NCBI RefSeq assembly: GCF_900103275.1
Contig: NZ_FNGP01000003.1
Coordinates: forward strand, 248,001-312,000
Reading direction: 5' to 3'
Length of the DNA stretch: 64,000 nucleotides
DNA from: Tessaracoccus oleiagri
Lineage (GTDB): Bacteria; Actinomycetota; Actinomycetes; Propionibacteriales; Propionibacteriaceae
Part shown: in pieces, positions 24,778 through 34,060 of the stretch
Layout: each line of letters begins with the position of its first letter
Position numbering within the stretch: position 1 is the stretch's first letter
Notes under the pieces: generated by a model
What the model saw: the letters and a program-made list of their open reading frames with translations, nothing else
Database searches by the model: none
What the model was told of the DNA's origin: nothing
Position numbers and translations under genes: made by a program

Positions 24778-26127
24778 ATGGCACGTCTCTTTGGAACCGA
24801 CGGCGTCCGCGGCACCGCGAACGTCGAACTCACCGCGGAACTCGCACTCGACCTCTCCGTGGCTGCGGCACACGTACTCGGGGAAGCCGGGGCCCTGAAG
24901 AGCGGCAGGCCGTTCGCCATCGTCGGCCGCGACCCCCGTGCCAGCGGGGAGTTCCTCGAGGCGGCGGTCGTCGCCGGCCTCGCGTCGGCGGGCATCGACG
25001 TGACGTTGGTGGACGTCGTCCCCACCCCGGCCGTGGCGTTCCTCGTCGATGAGTTGAACGCGGACCTGGGCGTCATGATCTCCGCCTCCCACAACCCGAT
25101 GCAGGACAACGGCATCAAGTTCTTCTCCCGAGGTGGAGTGAAGCTCGACGACTACCTCGAGGACGCGATTGAGGCACGCATGGGCGAGCACTGGGAGCGG
25201 CCCTACGGCGACCGCGTCGGCCGTGTGCGCCCCGACGGGCAGGCCGTGCGGAAGTACATCGACCACCTGACCGGCTCACTGGCCGGCGCCCGGCTCGACG
25301 GGCTGCGCGTGGTGCTCGACTGCGCCAACGGCGCCGCCTCGCGGACGGCCGTCGACGCCTTCACCGAACTCGGCGCGGAGGTCACCGCGATCCACAACGC
25401 GCCCGATGGCATCAACATCAACGACGGCTGCGGCTCGACGCACATGGAGTCGCTGGTGGAGAAGGTGCGCCAGACGGGCGCGGACCTCGGGATCGCACTC
25501 GACGGTGACGCGGACCGCTGCCTCGCGGTTGACCACGAGGGCGACATCGTCGACGGTGACAAGATCCTCGCCATCCTCGCCATCGCGCTGAAGGAGCAGC
25601 ACCGGCTGCACGCCGACACGCTCGTCGCCACCGTCATGAGCAACCTCGGCCTGATCAACGCGATGCGGGAACACGGCATCCGGGTGGACCAGACCAAGGT
25701 CGGCGACCGCTACGTGCTCGAGTCCATGAACGCCAACGGCTTCGCGCTGGGCGGGGAGCAGTCCGGGCACGTGATCATCAACGACTACGCCAACACCGGC
25801 GACGGCACGTTGACCGGTCTGCACCTCGCCGCGCGGATGGTGGCCACCGGCAAGACGCTGCGCGAACTGGCGTCCGTCATGACGGTGCTGCCGCAGGCGC
25901 TCATCAACGTCCGCGGCGTCGACAAGCTCCGCGCCGGCATCGACAACGACGTGAACCAGGCGGTCAGCGCGGCCGCCCAGCGGCTGGGGGACTCCGGCCG
26001 CGTGCTGCTGCGCCCGTCCGGCACCGAGCCGGTGGTGCGCGTGATGGTCGAGGCCGAGACCCAGGAGCTGGCGGACTCGATCGCCGGCGAACTGGCCGAC
26101 GTGGTGAAGCATCGGCTCGCCCTGTAG
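24778..26127 (+). CDS. glmM: Phosphoglucosamine mutase
   Basis: This 449-residue enzyme converts glucosamine-6-phosphate to glucosamine-1-phosphate for UDP-GlcNAc and peptidoglycan synthesis. It starts [15 protein letters not shown]. The phosphorylated Ser104 lies in [15 protein letters not shown], the metal site is [11 protein letters not shown], the sugar loop is GGEQSGHVI, and the phosphate loop is [11 protein letters not shown]. All four domains of the phosphohexomutase fold are present at normal length. It follows rplM-rpsI as in many actinobacteria. Confidence 0.97.
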   Translation: MARLFGTDGVRGTANVELTAELALDLSVAAAHVLGEAGALKSGRPFAIVGRDPRASGEFLEAAVVAGLASAGIDVTLVDVVPTPAVAFLVDELNADLGVMISASHNPMQDNGIKFFSRGGVKLDDYLEDAIEARMGEHWERPYGDRVGRVRPDGQAVRKYIDHLTGSLAGARLDGLRVVLDCANGAASRTAVDAFTELGAEVTAIHNAPDGININDGCGSTHMESLVEKVRQTGADLGIALDGDADRCLAVDHEGDIVDGDKILAILAIALKEQHRLHADTLVATVMSNLGLINAMREHGIRVDQTKVGDRYVLESMNANGFALGGEQSGHVIINDYANTGDGTLTGLHLAARMVATGKTLRELASVMTVLPQALINVRGVDKLRAGIDNDVNQAVSAAAQRLGDSGRVLLRPSGTEPVVRVMVEAETQELADSIAGELADVVKHRLAL

Positions 26128-26167
26128 GGCCCGCGACTAGGATCAACTCGACAACGAAGGAGCCGAC

Positions 26168-26908
26168 ATGCTTGCTGAACCCTCCGCGCAGCTCCAACTG
26201 CTGCGCCTGGCCGACCTCGACTCCGAGATGGCACGGGTGACGCACGCCGCCCGGAGCCTGCCGCAGCACCGCACGATCCAGGAACTGATGGAGCAGCGCC
26301 AGCAGATCGGCGACGCACTCACCGCGGCCAGCACGAACGCGGACGACCTGGAGGTCGCGGCGCGGCGGGCGGAGGCGGACCTCGTCCCCGTCCGGGCCCG
26401 GCTCGAGCGCAACCAGGAACGCATCGACGGTGGCACGATCTCCGACCAGAAGGTGCTCCGTGGGCTGATCGAGGAGACCGAGCACCTCAAGGGCCGCATC
26501 TCCACCCTTGAGGACGCCCAGCTCGACGCCATGGGCCGGGCGGAGGAGGCCGTCGCCGCCCGCGATGAGCTCGCCCGTCGCAAGGAGCAGATCGAGCAGC
26601 GCCTCCGAGAGGAAGTCGCTGCACGGGATGAGGCCGTCGCCAGGCTCAAGGAGGAGGCGCAGTCGCTGACGGCGTCCCGGCAGCCCGTGGCCGGCACGAT
26701 CCCCGAGCCGCTGCTGAAGCTCTACGAGAAGCTGCGGGCCGCCACCGGTCTGGGCGCCGCGCGGTTGGTGCAGGGCAGGTGCGGGGGCTGCCAGCTCACG
26801 CTCACCGTCGCCGACCTCGACAAGTTCCGGAAGGCCCCGGCCGACGAGGTGCTGCGCTGTGTCGAGTGCGACCGGATCCTCGTGCGCACGGACCAGTCGG
26901 GCCTCTGA
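26168..26908 (+). CDS. Coiled-coil protein with C4 zinc ribbon (CdsZ-type)
   Basis: This 246-residue protein is mostly one long coiled coil (about residues 30-185, rich in Glu, Arg, Ala and Leu). It ends in a zinc ribbon with CGGCQLTL and CVECDRILV as the four ligands. This layout is conserved in actinobacteria and other phyla, next to RNA or nucleotide hydrolase genes; nucleic-acid binding or complex assembly is suspected. Its stop overlaps the ATG of the RNB ribonuclease gene, so the two products probably work together on RNA. Confidence 0.88.
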   Translation: MLAEPSAQLQLLRLADLDSEMARVTHAARSLPQHRTIQELMEQRQQIGDALTAASTNADDLEVAARRAEADLVPVRARLERNQERIDGGTISDQKVLRGLIEETEHLKGRISTLEDAQLDAMGRAEEAVAARDELARRKEQIEQRLREEVAARDEAVARLKEEAQSLTASRQPVAGTIPEPLLKLYEKLRAATGLGAARLVQGRCGGCQLTLTVADLDKFRKAPADEVLRCVECDRILVRTDQSGL

Positions 26909-28341
26909 TGCGCCAGCACCGGCTCGACCGGGTCCCGCAGGCGGCCAGGGCCGCGATCCGGGCGCTGCAGGAGCGGCTCGAGCTGCCCCTCGAGTTCCCG
27001 CCCGAGGCGACCGCCCAGGCCGAGGCGCTGCTGCGCCGCCCGCCCAGCCCGGAGCAGCACGTCGACCGGACCGACATCGAGTTCGTCACCATCGACCCGC
27101 CCGGCTCGATGGACCTGGACCAGGCGCTGCACATCGAGCGCGAGGACGACGGCTACCTCATCCACTACGCCATCGCCGACGTCGGTTTCTGGATCGAGCC
27201 CGGCTCGCCGATCGACGTCGAGGCGCACCGGCGCGGGCAGACGCTGTACGCGCCCGGGGCGCGCATCCCGCTCCACCCACCGGCGCTCAGCGAGCAGGCC
27301 GGGTCGCTGCTCGCCGACGGCCGGCCGAGGCCCGCGGTGTTGTGGAGCCATCACCTCGGGCCCGACGGCCGCGTGCGCGAGGTGACGGTCGAGCGCGCGC
27401 TGGTGCTCAACCGCCACAAGCTGGACTACGCGGGCGTGCAGGCGGACCTCGACGCCGGGCGGGCGCACCCCAGCGTCGCCCTGCTCCCGGAGGTCGGCCA
27501 GCTGCGGGAGATGATCGAGGAGGCCCGAGGCGGCATCTCGCTCAACCTGCCGGAGCAGGAGATCGTGGAGCGCGGCGAACACTGGGAGCTCGCCTTCCGC
27601 GAACTGCAGCCGGTCGAGAACCACAATGCGCAGATCTCGCTCATGACGGGCTTCGCCGCGGCGGATCTGCAGCTACGGGGCGGGGTCGGCATCCTCCGCA
27701 CGCTGCCGCCCGCCGAACAGTCAGCCATCGACCGTCTCCGCCGCGCGGCGGCCACGATCGGCGTGCCTTGGCGCGACGGGGAGAGCTACCCCGAGTTCGT
27801 CCGTCGCCTCGACCCCAACGACCCGCGGGAGCTCGCGGTGCTGATGAAGTGCACCTTCCTGTTCCGTGGGGCCGGTTACCTCGCCTTCGAGGGGGAGGTG
27901 CCCGGCGGGAACGTGCGGCACAGCGCCCTGGGCAACGAGTACGCCCACGTGACGGCGCCGCTGCGGCGGCTGGTGGACCGGTACGTCCTCGAGATCTGCC
28001 TGGCGCTGGCCGCCGGGACGGACGTGCCGGACTGGGTGCGCGCCGGCATGGACGCCGTCCCTGCAGACATGGCGCGATCCGGGCAGCGCGCCAGCGCGTA
28101 CGAGAACGGCGTCATGGACGTCGCCGAGGCGCTCGTCCTGCTCGGCCGCGAGGGCGAGTTGCTCGAGGGCACCCTCATCGACGTCAACCCCAAGACGCGG
28201 CGCGGGACCGTGCAGGTGCCCGTGTCCGCGGTCGAGCTGCACGTGAGCGCGAACCCGAAGGATGTGGGGGAGACGATCCGGGTCCGGATCGACCACGTCG
28301 ACATCCGCGAGGGGCGCGTGAAACTCACCCGTGTCAACTGA
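26908..28341 (+). CDS. RNB domain (RNase II type) ribonuclease
   Basis: This 477-residue protein has an RNB catalytic domain (about residues 50-375). The metal-binding signature reads TIDPPGSMDLDQALHI. Compared with the four-Asp motif of E. coli RNase II, the last Asp is Gln, as I recall being usual in this actinobacterial subgroup. Other motifs are YAIADVGFWIEPGSPID, MKCTFLFRGAGY and YAHVTAPLRRLVDRYV. A short C-terminal S1-like segment (VSAVELHVSANPKDVGETI) follows. It should degrade single-stranded RNA from the 3' end. The TGATG overlap couples it to the zinc-ribbon gene. Confidence 0.9.
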   Translation: MRQHRLDRVPQAARAAIRALQERLELPLEFPPEATAQAEALLRRPPSPEQHVDRTDIEFVTIDPPGSMDLDQALHIEREDDGYLIHYAIADVGFWIEPGSPIDVEAHRRGQTLYAPGARIPLHPPALSEQAGSLLADGRPRPAVLWSHHLGPDGRVREVTVERALVLNRHKLDYAGVQADLDAGRAHPSVALLPEVGQLREMIEEARGGISLNLPEQEIVERGEHWELAFRELQPVENHNAQISLMTGFAAADLQLRGGVGILRTLPPAEQSAIDRLRRAAATIGVPWRDGESYPEFVRRLDPNDPRELAVLMKCTFLFRGAGYLAFEGEVPGGNVRHSALGNEYAHVTAPLRRLVDRYVLEICLALAAGTDVPDWVRAGMDAVPADMARSGQRASAYENGVMDVAEALVLLGREGELLEGTLIDVNPKTRRGTVQVPVSAVELHVSANPKDVGETIRVRIDHVDIREGRVKLTRVN

Positions 28342-28347
28342 GCCGCA

Positions 28348-29031
28348 TCAGCGGACCTGGGCGAAGGCCTCCACGTCGCGCGTGCGCCCGACCACCTGCA
28401 CGAGGTCGCCCTCGTTCAGGATGGTGTCGCGCAGTACCGGGATCCAGCCCTGGGACGACTTCACCGCCACCACCTTGACGTGGTGACGTTCCCAGGCCTC
28501 TTCCTCGTTCAGCCGTCCACCCGCGAGGTGGGCGGGGATCTCGGTCCGGACGAGGGCGAAGTCGGTGCCGGTCTCGATGTAGTCCATGAGCGCCCCTCGC
28601 ACCCGGTGCGCCACGCGGCGGCCCATCTCCTGCTCGGGATAGACGACGTGCGGCACCCCCAGCTGGGTGAGGATGCGTCCGTGCGCGTTGCTCGTCGCCT
28701 TGGCCCAGACCTCGCGGACGCCCATGTTCAGCAGCAGCGACGAGGTGAGGATGCTCGCCTCGAGGTGCGAGCCGATGGCGACCACGACGCGCTCGAAGTC
28801 GCGGATGGCGAGCTCGTCGAGGGCGACCTCGTCGGTGGTGTCGGCCCTGACCACGTGTGTCAGCAGCCCGTTGTGGCGCTGGACGAGCTCCTCGTCGGTG
28901 TCGACGCCGAGCACCGACGCCCCGACGCTCATGAGCTCGAGTGCCACGGAGGAGCCGAACCGGCCCAACCCCAGCACCGCGACGGACTCCGCGCTGCCGT
29001 CGTGGATCGACCTGCGTGTGAACCTAGCCAA
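28348..29031 (-). CDS. trkA: Potassium uptake regulatory subunit TrkA/KtrA
   Basis: This 227-residue cytosolic protein has an RCK-N Rossmann domain (VAVLGLGRFGSSVALELMSVG, the GxGxxG nucleotide motif) and an RCK-C domain (about residues 140-225). It gates the TrkH/KtrB channel subunit in response to ATP/ADP or NAD(H). The start is the rare codon TTG at 29031, supported by AAGGAAAGG upstream and by an 8-base overlap with trkH. It ends 6 bases from the convergent RNB gene. Confidence 0.93.
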   Translation of the reverse strand: MARFTRRSIHDGSAESVAVLGLGRFGSSVALELMSVGASVLGVDTDEELVQRHNGLLTHVVRADTTDEVALDELAIRDFERVVVAIGSHLEASILTSSLLLNMGVREVWAKATSNAHGRILTQLGVPHVVYPEQEMGRRVAHRVRGALMDYIETGTDFALVRTEIPAHLAGGRLNEEEAWERHHVKVVAVKSSQGWIPVLRDTILNEGDLVQVVGRTRDVEAFAQVR

Positions 29032-30355
29032 TGATCGGCCTTTCCTTGGGTAGTTCGGTGGCGCGTCTGCGTCCCGGCGTGGCGAGGGCGGTGGCGACCG
29101 TGATCGGCCCGAGCCGCCCGATGATCATGAGCGCGATGAGGACCAATTGGCTGCCCCCGTCGAGGCCCGCCGTGATGCCGGTGCTCAGGCCGACGGTGCC
29201 GAAGGCGGAGACGACCTCGAAGAGCACGTCGTTCAACGTGTAGTGGCTCATCGCGAGGATGAGCATGGTCGAGGTGAACACGACGGCGAACGCGAGCAGG
29301 AGCACGGTGAGGGCCTGCCGGTGCACGGAGCGGGACAGCCGCTTGCCGAGGACGTTCACCGCGGTCCGGCCGCGGATCTCGCTCCAGGCGATGAAGAACA
29401 GCACCAGGACGGTGGTGATCTTGATGCCACCGGCCGTGCCGGCGGGGCCACCGCCGATGAACATCAGCAGGTCCATGCCGAACAGCGTCGGGTCGTGCAT
29501 CGCGCCGGTGTCGACCGAGTTGAAGCCGGCGGTGCGCGTCTGCACGGCCTGGAAGGTGCCGGCGAGGATCTTCTCGTCGACGGGCAGCGGCCCCAGCGTC
29601 TCTGGGTTCGTCCACTCGGCGGCGGTGATGAAGATCGACGACAGCACCAGCAGTGCGGCGGACCCGAAGAGCACCAGACGGGTGTTCATGGTCCACTTGC
29701 GGGGCCAGCGGAAGTCCTTGGCCAACTGGTGCAGCACGGGGAAGCCGAGCCCGCCGAGGACGGTGGCGGCCATCAGCGGCACACCGATGAACCAGTCGCC
29801 GACGAACTGCATCATGTTGTCGGGGAAGAGGGCGAAGCCGGCGTTGTTGAAGGAGGACACCGCGTGGAAGAGCCCGAGCCACAGCGACTGGCCCGCGCCG
29901 TGGCCCAGCGTCACGAAACGGGCGGTGAGCGCCAGGAAGACGACGAGCTCGATGAGGAACCCGGTGCGGAGGACGCCGAGCAGCACGGTGTGGATGTTGC
30001 CCACCGGGCGGTGCGCCTCCGTGGCCGTCGTGAGCCGGCTGCCCAGCGACAGCCGCCCCGTAACCCCGTAGCCGAGGATGGTCGCGAAGCTCATCACCCC
30101 GAAGCCGCCGATCTGGATCAGGGCGAGGATCACGACCTGGCCGAACGGCGTCCAGTACGAGGAGGTGTCGACGATGATCAAGCCGGTGACGCACAGCGCC
30201 GAGGTGGCGGTGAACAGCGCGGGCAGCAGGTCGATGCCACCCTCTTGCACGGTGGAGGGCGGCAGCATGAGCAGGACGGTGCCGATGAGGAGGGCCAGCA
30301 GGAAACCGATGAGGATCGTCCGCGCCGGGCGGGGGACGGAGGTGCGCTTGGCCAC
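29024..30355 (-). CDS. trkH: Potassium transporter TrkH/KtrB
   Basis: This 443-residue membrane protein of the TrkH/KtrB family has four pore units, each a helix-P-loop-helix. Filter-like segments such as SALCVTGLIIVDTSSYW, FNNAGFALFPDN, TRTAGFNSVDTG and FGTVGLSTGITA are visible, with the key Gly in each. It imports potassium, with the RCK subunit encoded directly downstream. The GTG at 30355 has a -10 hexamer 8 bases ahead. Confidence 0.94.
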   Translation of the reverse strand: MAKRTSVPRPARTILIGFLLALLIGTVLLMLPPSTVQEGGIDLLPALFTATSALCVTGLIIVDTSSYWTPFGQVVILALIQIGGFGVMSFATILGYGVTGRLSLGSRLTTATEAHRPVGNIHTVLLGVLRTGFLIELVVFLALTARFVTLGHGAGQSLWLGLFHAVSSFNNAGFALFPDNMMQFVGDWFIGVPLMAATVLGGLGFPVLHQLAKDFRWPRKWTMNTRLVLFGSAALLVLSSIFITAAEWTNPETLGPLPVDEKILAGTFQAVQTRTAGFNSVDTGAMHDPTLFGMDLLMFIGGGPAGTAGGIKITTVLVLFFIAWSEIRGRTAVNVLGKRLSRSVHRQALTVLLLAFAVVFTSTMLILAMSHYTLNDVLFEVVSAFGTVGLSTGITAGLDGGSQLVLIALMIIGRLGPITVATALATPGRRRATELPKERPIIG

Positions 30356-30362
30356 GCACGGG

Positions 30363-30368
30363 AGTGTA
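30363..30368 (-). promoter_or_regulatory. -10 hexamer TACACT for probable leaderless trkH
   Basis: On the minus strand TACACT ends 8 bases before the GTG at 30355. It lies back to back with the rnpB promoter. Confidence 0.5.
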
Positions 30369-30389
30369 CGCCCTCGCGCCCGGGACGGC

Positions 30390-30395
30390 TAGAAT
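30390..30395 (+). promoter_or_regulatory. -10 hexamer TAGAAT of rnpB
   Basis: TAGAAT lies about 7-9 bases before the apparent 5' end of the RNase P RNA. I could not find a convincing -35 hexamer. Confidence 0.45.
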
Positions 30396-30402
30396 GGTCC
30401 CT

Positions 30403-30766
30403 TGGACGAGTCGGCCAGATGATCGCGGCCCCAAGGGCTGAGGAAAGTCCGGGCTCCACAGGGCACGGTGGTGGGTAACGCCCACCCGGGGTGACCCGCG
30501 GGACAGTGCCACAGAAAGCAGACCGCCTGGCGACAGGTAAGGGTGAAACGGTGGTGCAAGAGACCACCAGCGCCCCGGGTGACCGGGGCGGCTAGGCAAA
30601 CCCCACCGGGAGCAAGACCAAGAAGGTCAGCCACGGCTGACCGCGGACACCGTCCGAGGGCTGCCCGCCCGAGGTGTCCGGGTAGGTCGCAAGAGCGGCG
30701 CGGCAACGCGTCGCCTCAGATAGATGATCATCCTCGACAGAACCCGGCTTACCGGCCGGCTCGTCC
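30403..30766 (+). ncRNA. rnpB: RNase P RNA, bacterial class A
   Basis: This catalytic RNA trims the 5' leader of pre-tRNA. The universally conserved core is visible: GAGGAAAGTCCGGGCTCC near 30439, ACAGAAAGCAGACCGCC near 30510, a GGTAAGGGTGAAACGGT segment, and GATAGATGATCATCCTCGAC... near the 3' end (written in part). The first GACGAGTCGGCC pairs with the final GGCCGGCTCGTC to close helix P1. Ends are accurate to a few bases. It lies between the divergent trkH gene and a possible small minus-strand gene. Confidence 0.97.
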
Positions 30767-30767
30767 C

Positions 30768-30935
30768 TCACCCACCCGGTTGCGATGACGGGGCCTGTGC
30801 CGGCAGCGGCGCGGCCGGGAGCGTCAGCGCCTCGTCGGGTGCTACGGCGCCCGCGCCGATCGCCGCGACGAGCGACATGGCCGCCAGCACGATCGCGATG
30901 CCGAGCCCCCGACCCGATGGATTAGTTCCCCTCAT
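30768..30935 (-). CDS. Possible small single-helix membrane protein
   Basis: This 55-residue reading frame encodes MRGTNPSGRG, then a hydrophobic helix (about residues 11-34) and a Pro/Ala-rich tail. It ends one or two bases after the rnpB 3' end. The composition looks like a real membrane or secreted peptide, but I recognise no family. No clear ribosome binding site is present. It could equally be chance. Confidence 0.35.
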   Translation of the reverse strand: MRGTNPSGRGLGIAIVLAAMSLVAAIGAGAVAPDEALTLPAAPLPAQAPSSQPGG

Positions 30936-30978
30936 GCACCCGATACGCGCCGGCGGGCACATCGGGTTGCGTCGGATT

Positions 30979-31827
30979 TCAGGGAAGGGTCAGGATCTCC
31001 GCGCCGTCGTCCGTCACGACGATCGAGTGCTCGAACTGCGCGCAGCGCGACTTGTCCAGCGTCGTGACGGTCCAGCCGTCGTCCCAGACCTCCGACTCGT
31101 AGTCGCCGAGCGTCAGCATGGGCTCGATGGTGAAGGTCATGCCCTTCTCGATGCGGGTGTCGAGGCGCGGCTCGTCGTAGTGCAGGACGACGAGCCCAGA
31201 GTGGAAGGCCGTGTGGACGCCGTGGCCGGTGTAGTCGCGGACGACGCCGTAGCCGAAGCGCTTCGCGTAGGCCTCGATCACGCGGCCGATCACCGAGAAC
31301 GGACGGCCGGGTCTCACGGCCCGGATCGCGCGGTGCAGCGCCTCCTCGGTGCGCTCGGTGAGGAGCCGCGACTCCTCGTCGACGTCCCCGCAGAAGAACG
31401 TGGCGCAGTTGTCGCCGTGGACGCCGTCCTTGTACGCGGTGCAGTCGATCTTCACGAGGTCACCGTCCTCCAGCGGCCGCATGTCCGGGATGCCGTGGCA
31501 GATCACCTCGTTGACGGAGGTGCAGATCGCCTTGGGGAACCCGCGGTAGCCGAGCGACGAGGGGTAGGCCCCGTGGTCGAGCATGTACTCGTGGGCGATC
31601 CGGTCGAGTTCGTCGGTGGTGACCCCGGGCGCGATTGCCTTCGCGGCCTCGTGCATGGCCTGCGAGGCGATCCTCCCGGCCTCCCGCATCCGCTCGATCA
31701 CGTCCTCGGTCTGGACGTGCGAGCCGCGGTAGGGCTTCGGCGCGTCCTTCCAGGCGTACTCCGGCCGGGTGATGGAGGCCGGCACCGGGCGCACGGGCGT
31801 GATGGTGTGGGGGGTAACGATGCTCAC
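30979..31827 (-). CDS. map: Methionine aminopeptidase, second copy with N-terminal extension
   Basis: This 282-residue type I methionine aminopeptidase has an N-terminal extension of about 40 residues that includes the Pro-rich segment [13 protein letters not shown], typical of the longer actinobacterial form. Metal ligands are visible in [20 protein letters not shown] (two Asp), [13 protein letters not shown] (His), [11 protein letters not shown] (Glu) and FEHSIVV (Glu). It is unlike the short form at the window start, so the organism has two enzymes. The GTG at 31827 is probably leaderless. Confidence 0.94.
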   Translation of the reverse strand: MSIVTPHTITPVRPVPASITRPEYAWKDAPKPYRGSHVQTEDVIERMREAGRIASQAMHEAAKAIAPGVTTDELDRIAHEYMLDHGAYPSSLGYRGFPKAICTSVNEVICHGIPDMRPLEDGDLVKIDCTAYKDGVHGDNCATFFCGDVDEESRLLTERTEEALHRAIRAVRPGRPFSVIGRVIEAYAKRFGYGVVRDYTGHGVHTAFHSGLVVLHYDEPRLDTRIEKGMTFTIEPMLTLGDYESEVWDDGWTVTTLDKSRCAQFEHSIVVTDDGAEILTLP

Positions 31828-31833
31828 GGACCG

Positions 31834-31839
31834 ATCCTA
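31834..31839 (-). promoter_or_regulatory. -10 hexamer TAGGAT for probable leaderless map
   Basis: On the minus strand TAGGAT ends 7 bases before the GTG at 31827. Confidence 0.5.
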
Positions 31840-31857
31840 TCGTCCGGCGCCAATCGC

Positions 31858-32691
31858 TCAGTCGACCCGCATGGTGTCGAGCGCGGCCTGCACCTCACTG
31901 ATCGAGGGGTCGTGATCCTGCGTCGCGCATCCCACGATGACGGACAGCTCCCCGTCGCGGCCGAGGTCGAGGACGAAGACGTCGAGCACGTCGCCGGCCA
32001 CCTCGCGCCCCGACACGTACACGTTCTCCTTGATGTACCAGCCCTCGTGCCCATCGAGGGAGAACGGCTGGCTGGCCAGCGTCTCGCTGTGCGTGAAGTC
32101 CTGGAACATCCACGACGACGCCATGCAGGAGATGATGTTGCGGGCGGCCCGCTCGGGGGACGTGAACCCGTCGGCGTGACGGACGGTACCGACGTCGACG
32201 GACGCGACCCACCCCGGCACCACCATGCGCGTGACCGAGTTCTGCTCGGACATCCAGGGCATCCAGGTGGGCGACAGTTCCCACCCGGGCGCGGTGGGCG
32301 CCTCCACCGAGAGTCCTCCGCCGCGCAGCCGGCCGTCGGCGTCGACGCGGCTCACCGGTGAACCCACCGAGGGGCACTCCTCGGGCTGGGCCGCCCCCTC
32401 GTCGGTCTCGCCGGGTTCGCTGGGGGACTCGGAGCGCTCGTCCCAAGGCTGGACGCTGGGCCGCTCGCTGCGGGTGTCGGGCTGCGCGGTCGACCCGAAT
32501 CCCAACCCCCGCGGGCCGAGCACGAGCGCGAGGACTATCGCGGCGATCACCACCAGGCCGGCGACGAACCACCAGAGCCCGCGGTTGCCGCGGGGCCGCG
32601 CCTGCGCGTCGGGGGCCAGCCACCGCGTGCCGTCCCAATACCTGGGTCCGCCGCGTCCTTCTGGATCTGGGTACCACCCGGGTTGACTCAT
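31858..32691 (-). CDS. DUF2510 membrane protein of unknown function
   Basis: This 277-residue protein starts with a DUF2510 domain (SQPGWYPDPEGRGGPRYWDG, residues 2-30, with the GWYPDP and RYWDG motifs). A transmembrane helix (about residues 45-67), a Ser/Pro/Glu-rich linker and an extracellular domain of about 170 residues follow. The outer domain (from EECPSVGSPVSRVDADGRL on) has two widely spaced Cys and no family I recognise. DUF2510 proteins are actinobacterial and usually tied to the membrane. The start at 32691 is probably leaderless. Confidence 0.8.
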   Translation of the reverse strand: MSQPGWYPDPEGRGGPRYWDGTRWLAPDAQARPRGNRGLWWFVAGLVVIAAIVLALVLGPRGLGFGSTAQPDTRSERPSVQPWDERSESPSEPGETDEGAAQPEECPSVGSPVSRVDADGRLRGGGLSVEAPTAPGWELSPTWMPWMSEQNSVTRMVVPGWVASVDVGTVRHADGFTSPERAARNIISCMASSWMFQDFTHSETLASQPFSLDGHEGWYIKENVYVSGREVAGDVLDVFVLDLGRDGELSVIVGCATQDHDPSISEVQAALDTMRVD

Positions 32692-32698
32692 GAGGGAG

Positions 32699-32704
32699 AG
32701 CTTA
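32699..32704 (-). promoter_or_regulatory. -10 hexamer TAAGCT for probable leaderless DUF2510 gene
   Basis: On the minus strand TAAGCT ends 8 bases before the ATG at 32691. It lies only 41 bases from the divergent glnA2 gap. Confidence 0.4.
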
Positions 32705-32731
32705 GTTCGTGCTTTACGGCACACTGAGCAC

Positions 32732-34060
32732 ATGGACAAGCAATCGGAGGCCGTGTTCCGCTCGATGGAGGAGCACAACGTCCGCTTCATCCGGCTCTGG
32801 TTCTCGGACGTGCTGGGATCCCTGAAGTCGGTGGCGATCGCGCCGGGCGAGGTGGAGGGCGCGCTGGCGGAGGGGGTCGGCTTCGACGGCTCCGCGATCG
32901 AGGGCTTCGCCCGGGTCCTGGAGTCGGACATGGTGGCCCACCCTGACCCGTCGACGTTCCAGATCCTTCCGTGGCGCAACGAGAACGGCATCGCCACCGC
33001 CCGCATGTTCTGCGACATCCGGATGCGCGACGGCTCGCCCAGCTTCGCCGACCCGCGCTACGTCCTCAAGCGGGCCATGGACACCGCCGCCGACGCCGGC
33101 TTCACGTTCTACGTGCACCCCGAGATCGAGTTCTTCCTGCTCAAGCAGCTGCAGCCGCCGGTCCCGCTCGACAGCGGCGGCTACTTCGACCACACCATGC
33201 TGGGGGAGGGCACCGACTTCCGCCGGGAGGCCATCACCACCCTGGAGGAGATGGGCATCGCGGTGGAGTTCAGCCACCACGAGGGCGCGCCGGGACAGCA
33301 CGAGATCGACCTCCGCTACGCCGACGCCCTCACCATGGCCGACAACATCATGACCTTCAGGGTGGTGGTCCGGGAACTGGCGATCAGCCGCGGGATCAAC
33401 GCCACCTTCATGCCCAAGCCGTTCACCCAGTTCCCCGGCTCCGGCATGCACTCCCACCTGAGCCTCTTCGAGGGCGACACCAACGCCTTCTACGACGCGG
33501 CCGACGAGTACCACCTCTCGCGCACGGCCCGGCACTTCATCGCCGGCCTGCTGCGGCACGCGCCGGAGATCACCGCCGTCACCAACCAGTGGGTGAACTC
33601 GTACAAGCGGCTGGCCGCCGGCGACGAGGCCCCCGCGTACGTCTCGTGGGGTCGCGCCAACCGCTCGGCGCTGATCCGCGTGCCGCAGTGGACCCCGGGG
33701 AAGACCTCCAGCGCACGGATCGAGTACCGCGCGCTGGACTCGGGAGCCAACCCCTACCTGGGCTACGCCGTGCTGCTGCGCGCCGGCCTGAAGGGTATCG
33801 AGGAGGAGTACCCGCTGCCCCAGGAGGCGGAGGAGCTCGTCTACAACCTCTCGGCCAGGGAGCGGCGCGCCATCGGCATCGAGGAACTGCCCCGCAACCT
33901 CGACGGGGCGCTGCGGATCATGGAGAACAGCGAACTCGTGGCCGACACCCTGGGCGAGCACGTCTTCGACCACTTCCTGCGCAACAAGTACGCGGAGTTC
34001 GACGACTACCGCCGGCAGACGAGCCAGTGGGAGATCGACCGGCACATCACCGTCATGTGA
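32732..34060 (+). CDS. glnA2: Glutamine synthetase, GlnA2 type
   Basis: This 442-residue ATP-dependent ligase of glutamate and ammonia has family motifs FDGSAIEGF, PEIEFFLL, NATFMPKPFTQFPGSGMHSH and an NRSALIRVP-like R-site. It is shorter than GlnA1 (473 residues, at 43346-44767) and is followed by glnE, as glnA2 is in mycobacteria. At the place of the adenylylated Tyr of GlnA1 it has Tyr371 in LVYNLSARE. The surrounding LPPEE context is missing. A weak CACACT hexamer ends 7 bases before the ATG. Confidence 0.92.
   Translation: MDKQSEAVFRSMEEHNVRFIRLWFSDVLGSLKSVAIAPGEVEGALAEGVGFDGSAIEGFARVLESDMVAHPDPSTFQILPWRNENGIATARMFCDIRMRDGSPSFADPRYVLKRAMDTAADAGFTFYVHPEIEFFLLKQLQPPVPLDSGGYFDHTMLGEGTDFRREAITTLEEMGIAVEFSHHEGAPGQHEIDLRYADALTMADNIMTFRVVVRELAISRGINATFMPKPFTQFPGSGMHSHLSLFEGDTNAFYDAADEYHLSRTARHFIAGLLRHAPEITAVTNQWVNSYKRLAAGDEAPAYVSWGRANRSALIRVPQWTPGKTSSARIEYRALDSGANPYLGYAVLLRAGLKGIEEEYPLPQEAEELVYNLSARERRAIGIEELPRNLDGALRIMENSELVADTLGEHVFDHFLRNKYAEFDDYRRQTSQWEIDRHITVM

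Noticed and set aside
30389-30788. Short open frames inside the RNase P RNA
   Set aside because: The region is fully explained by rnpB, including its closing P1 helix and conserved core.
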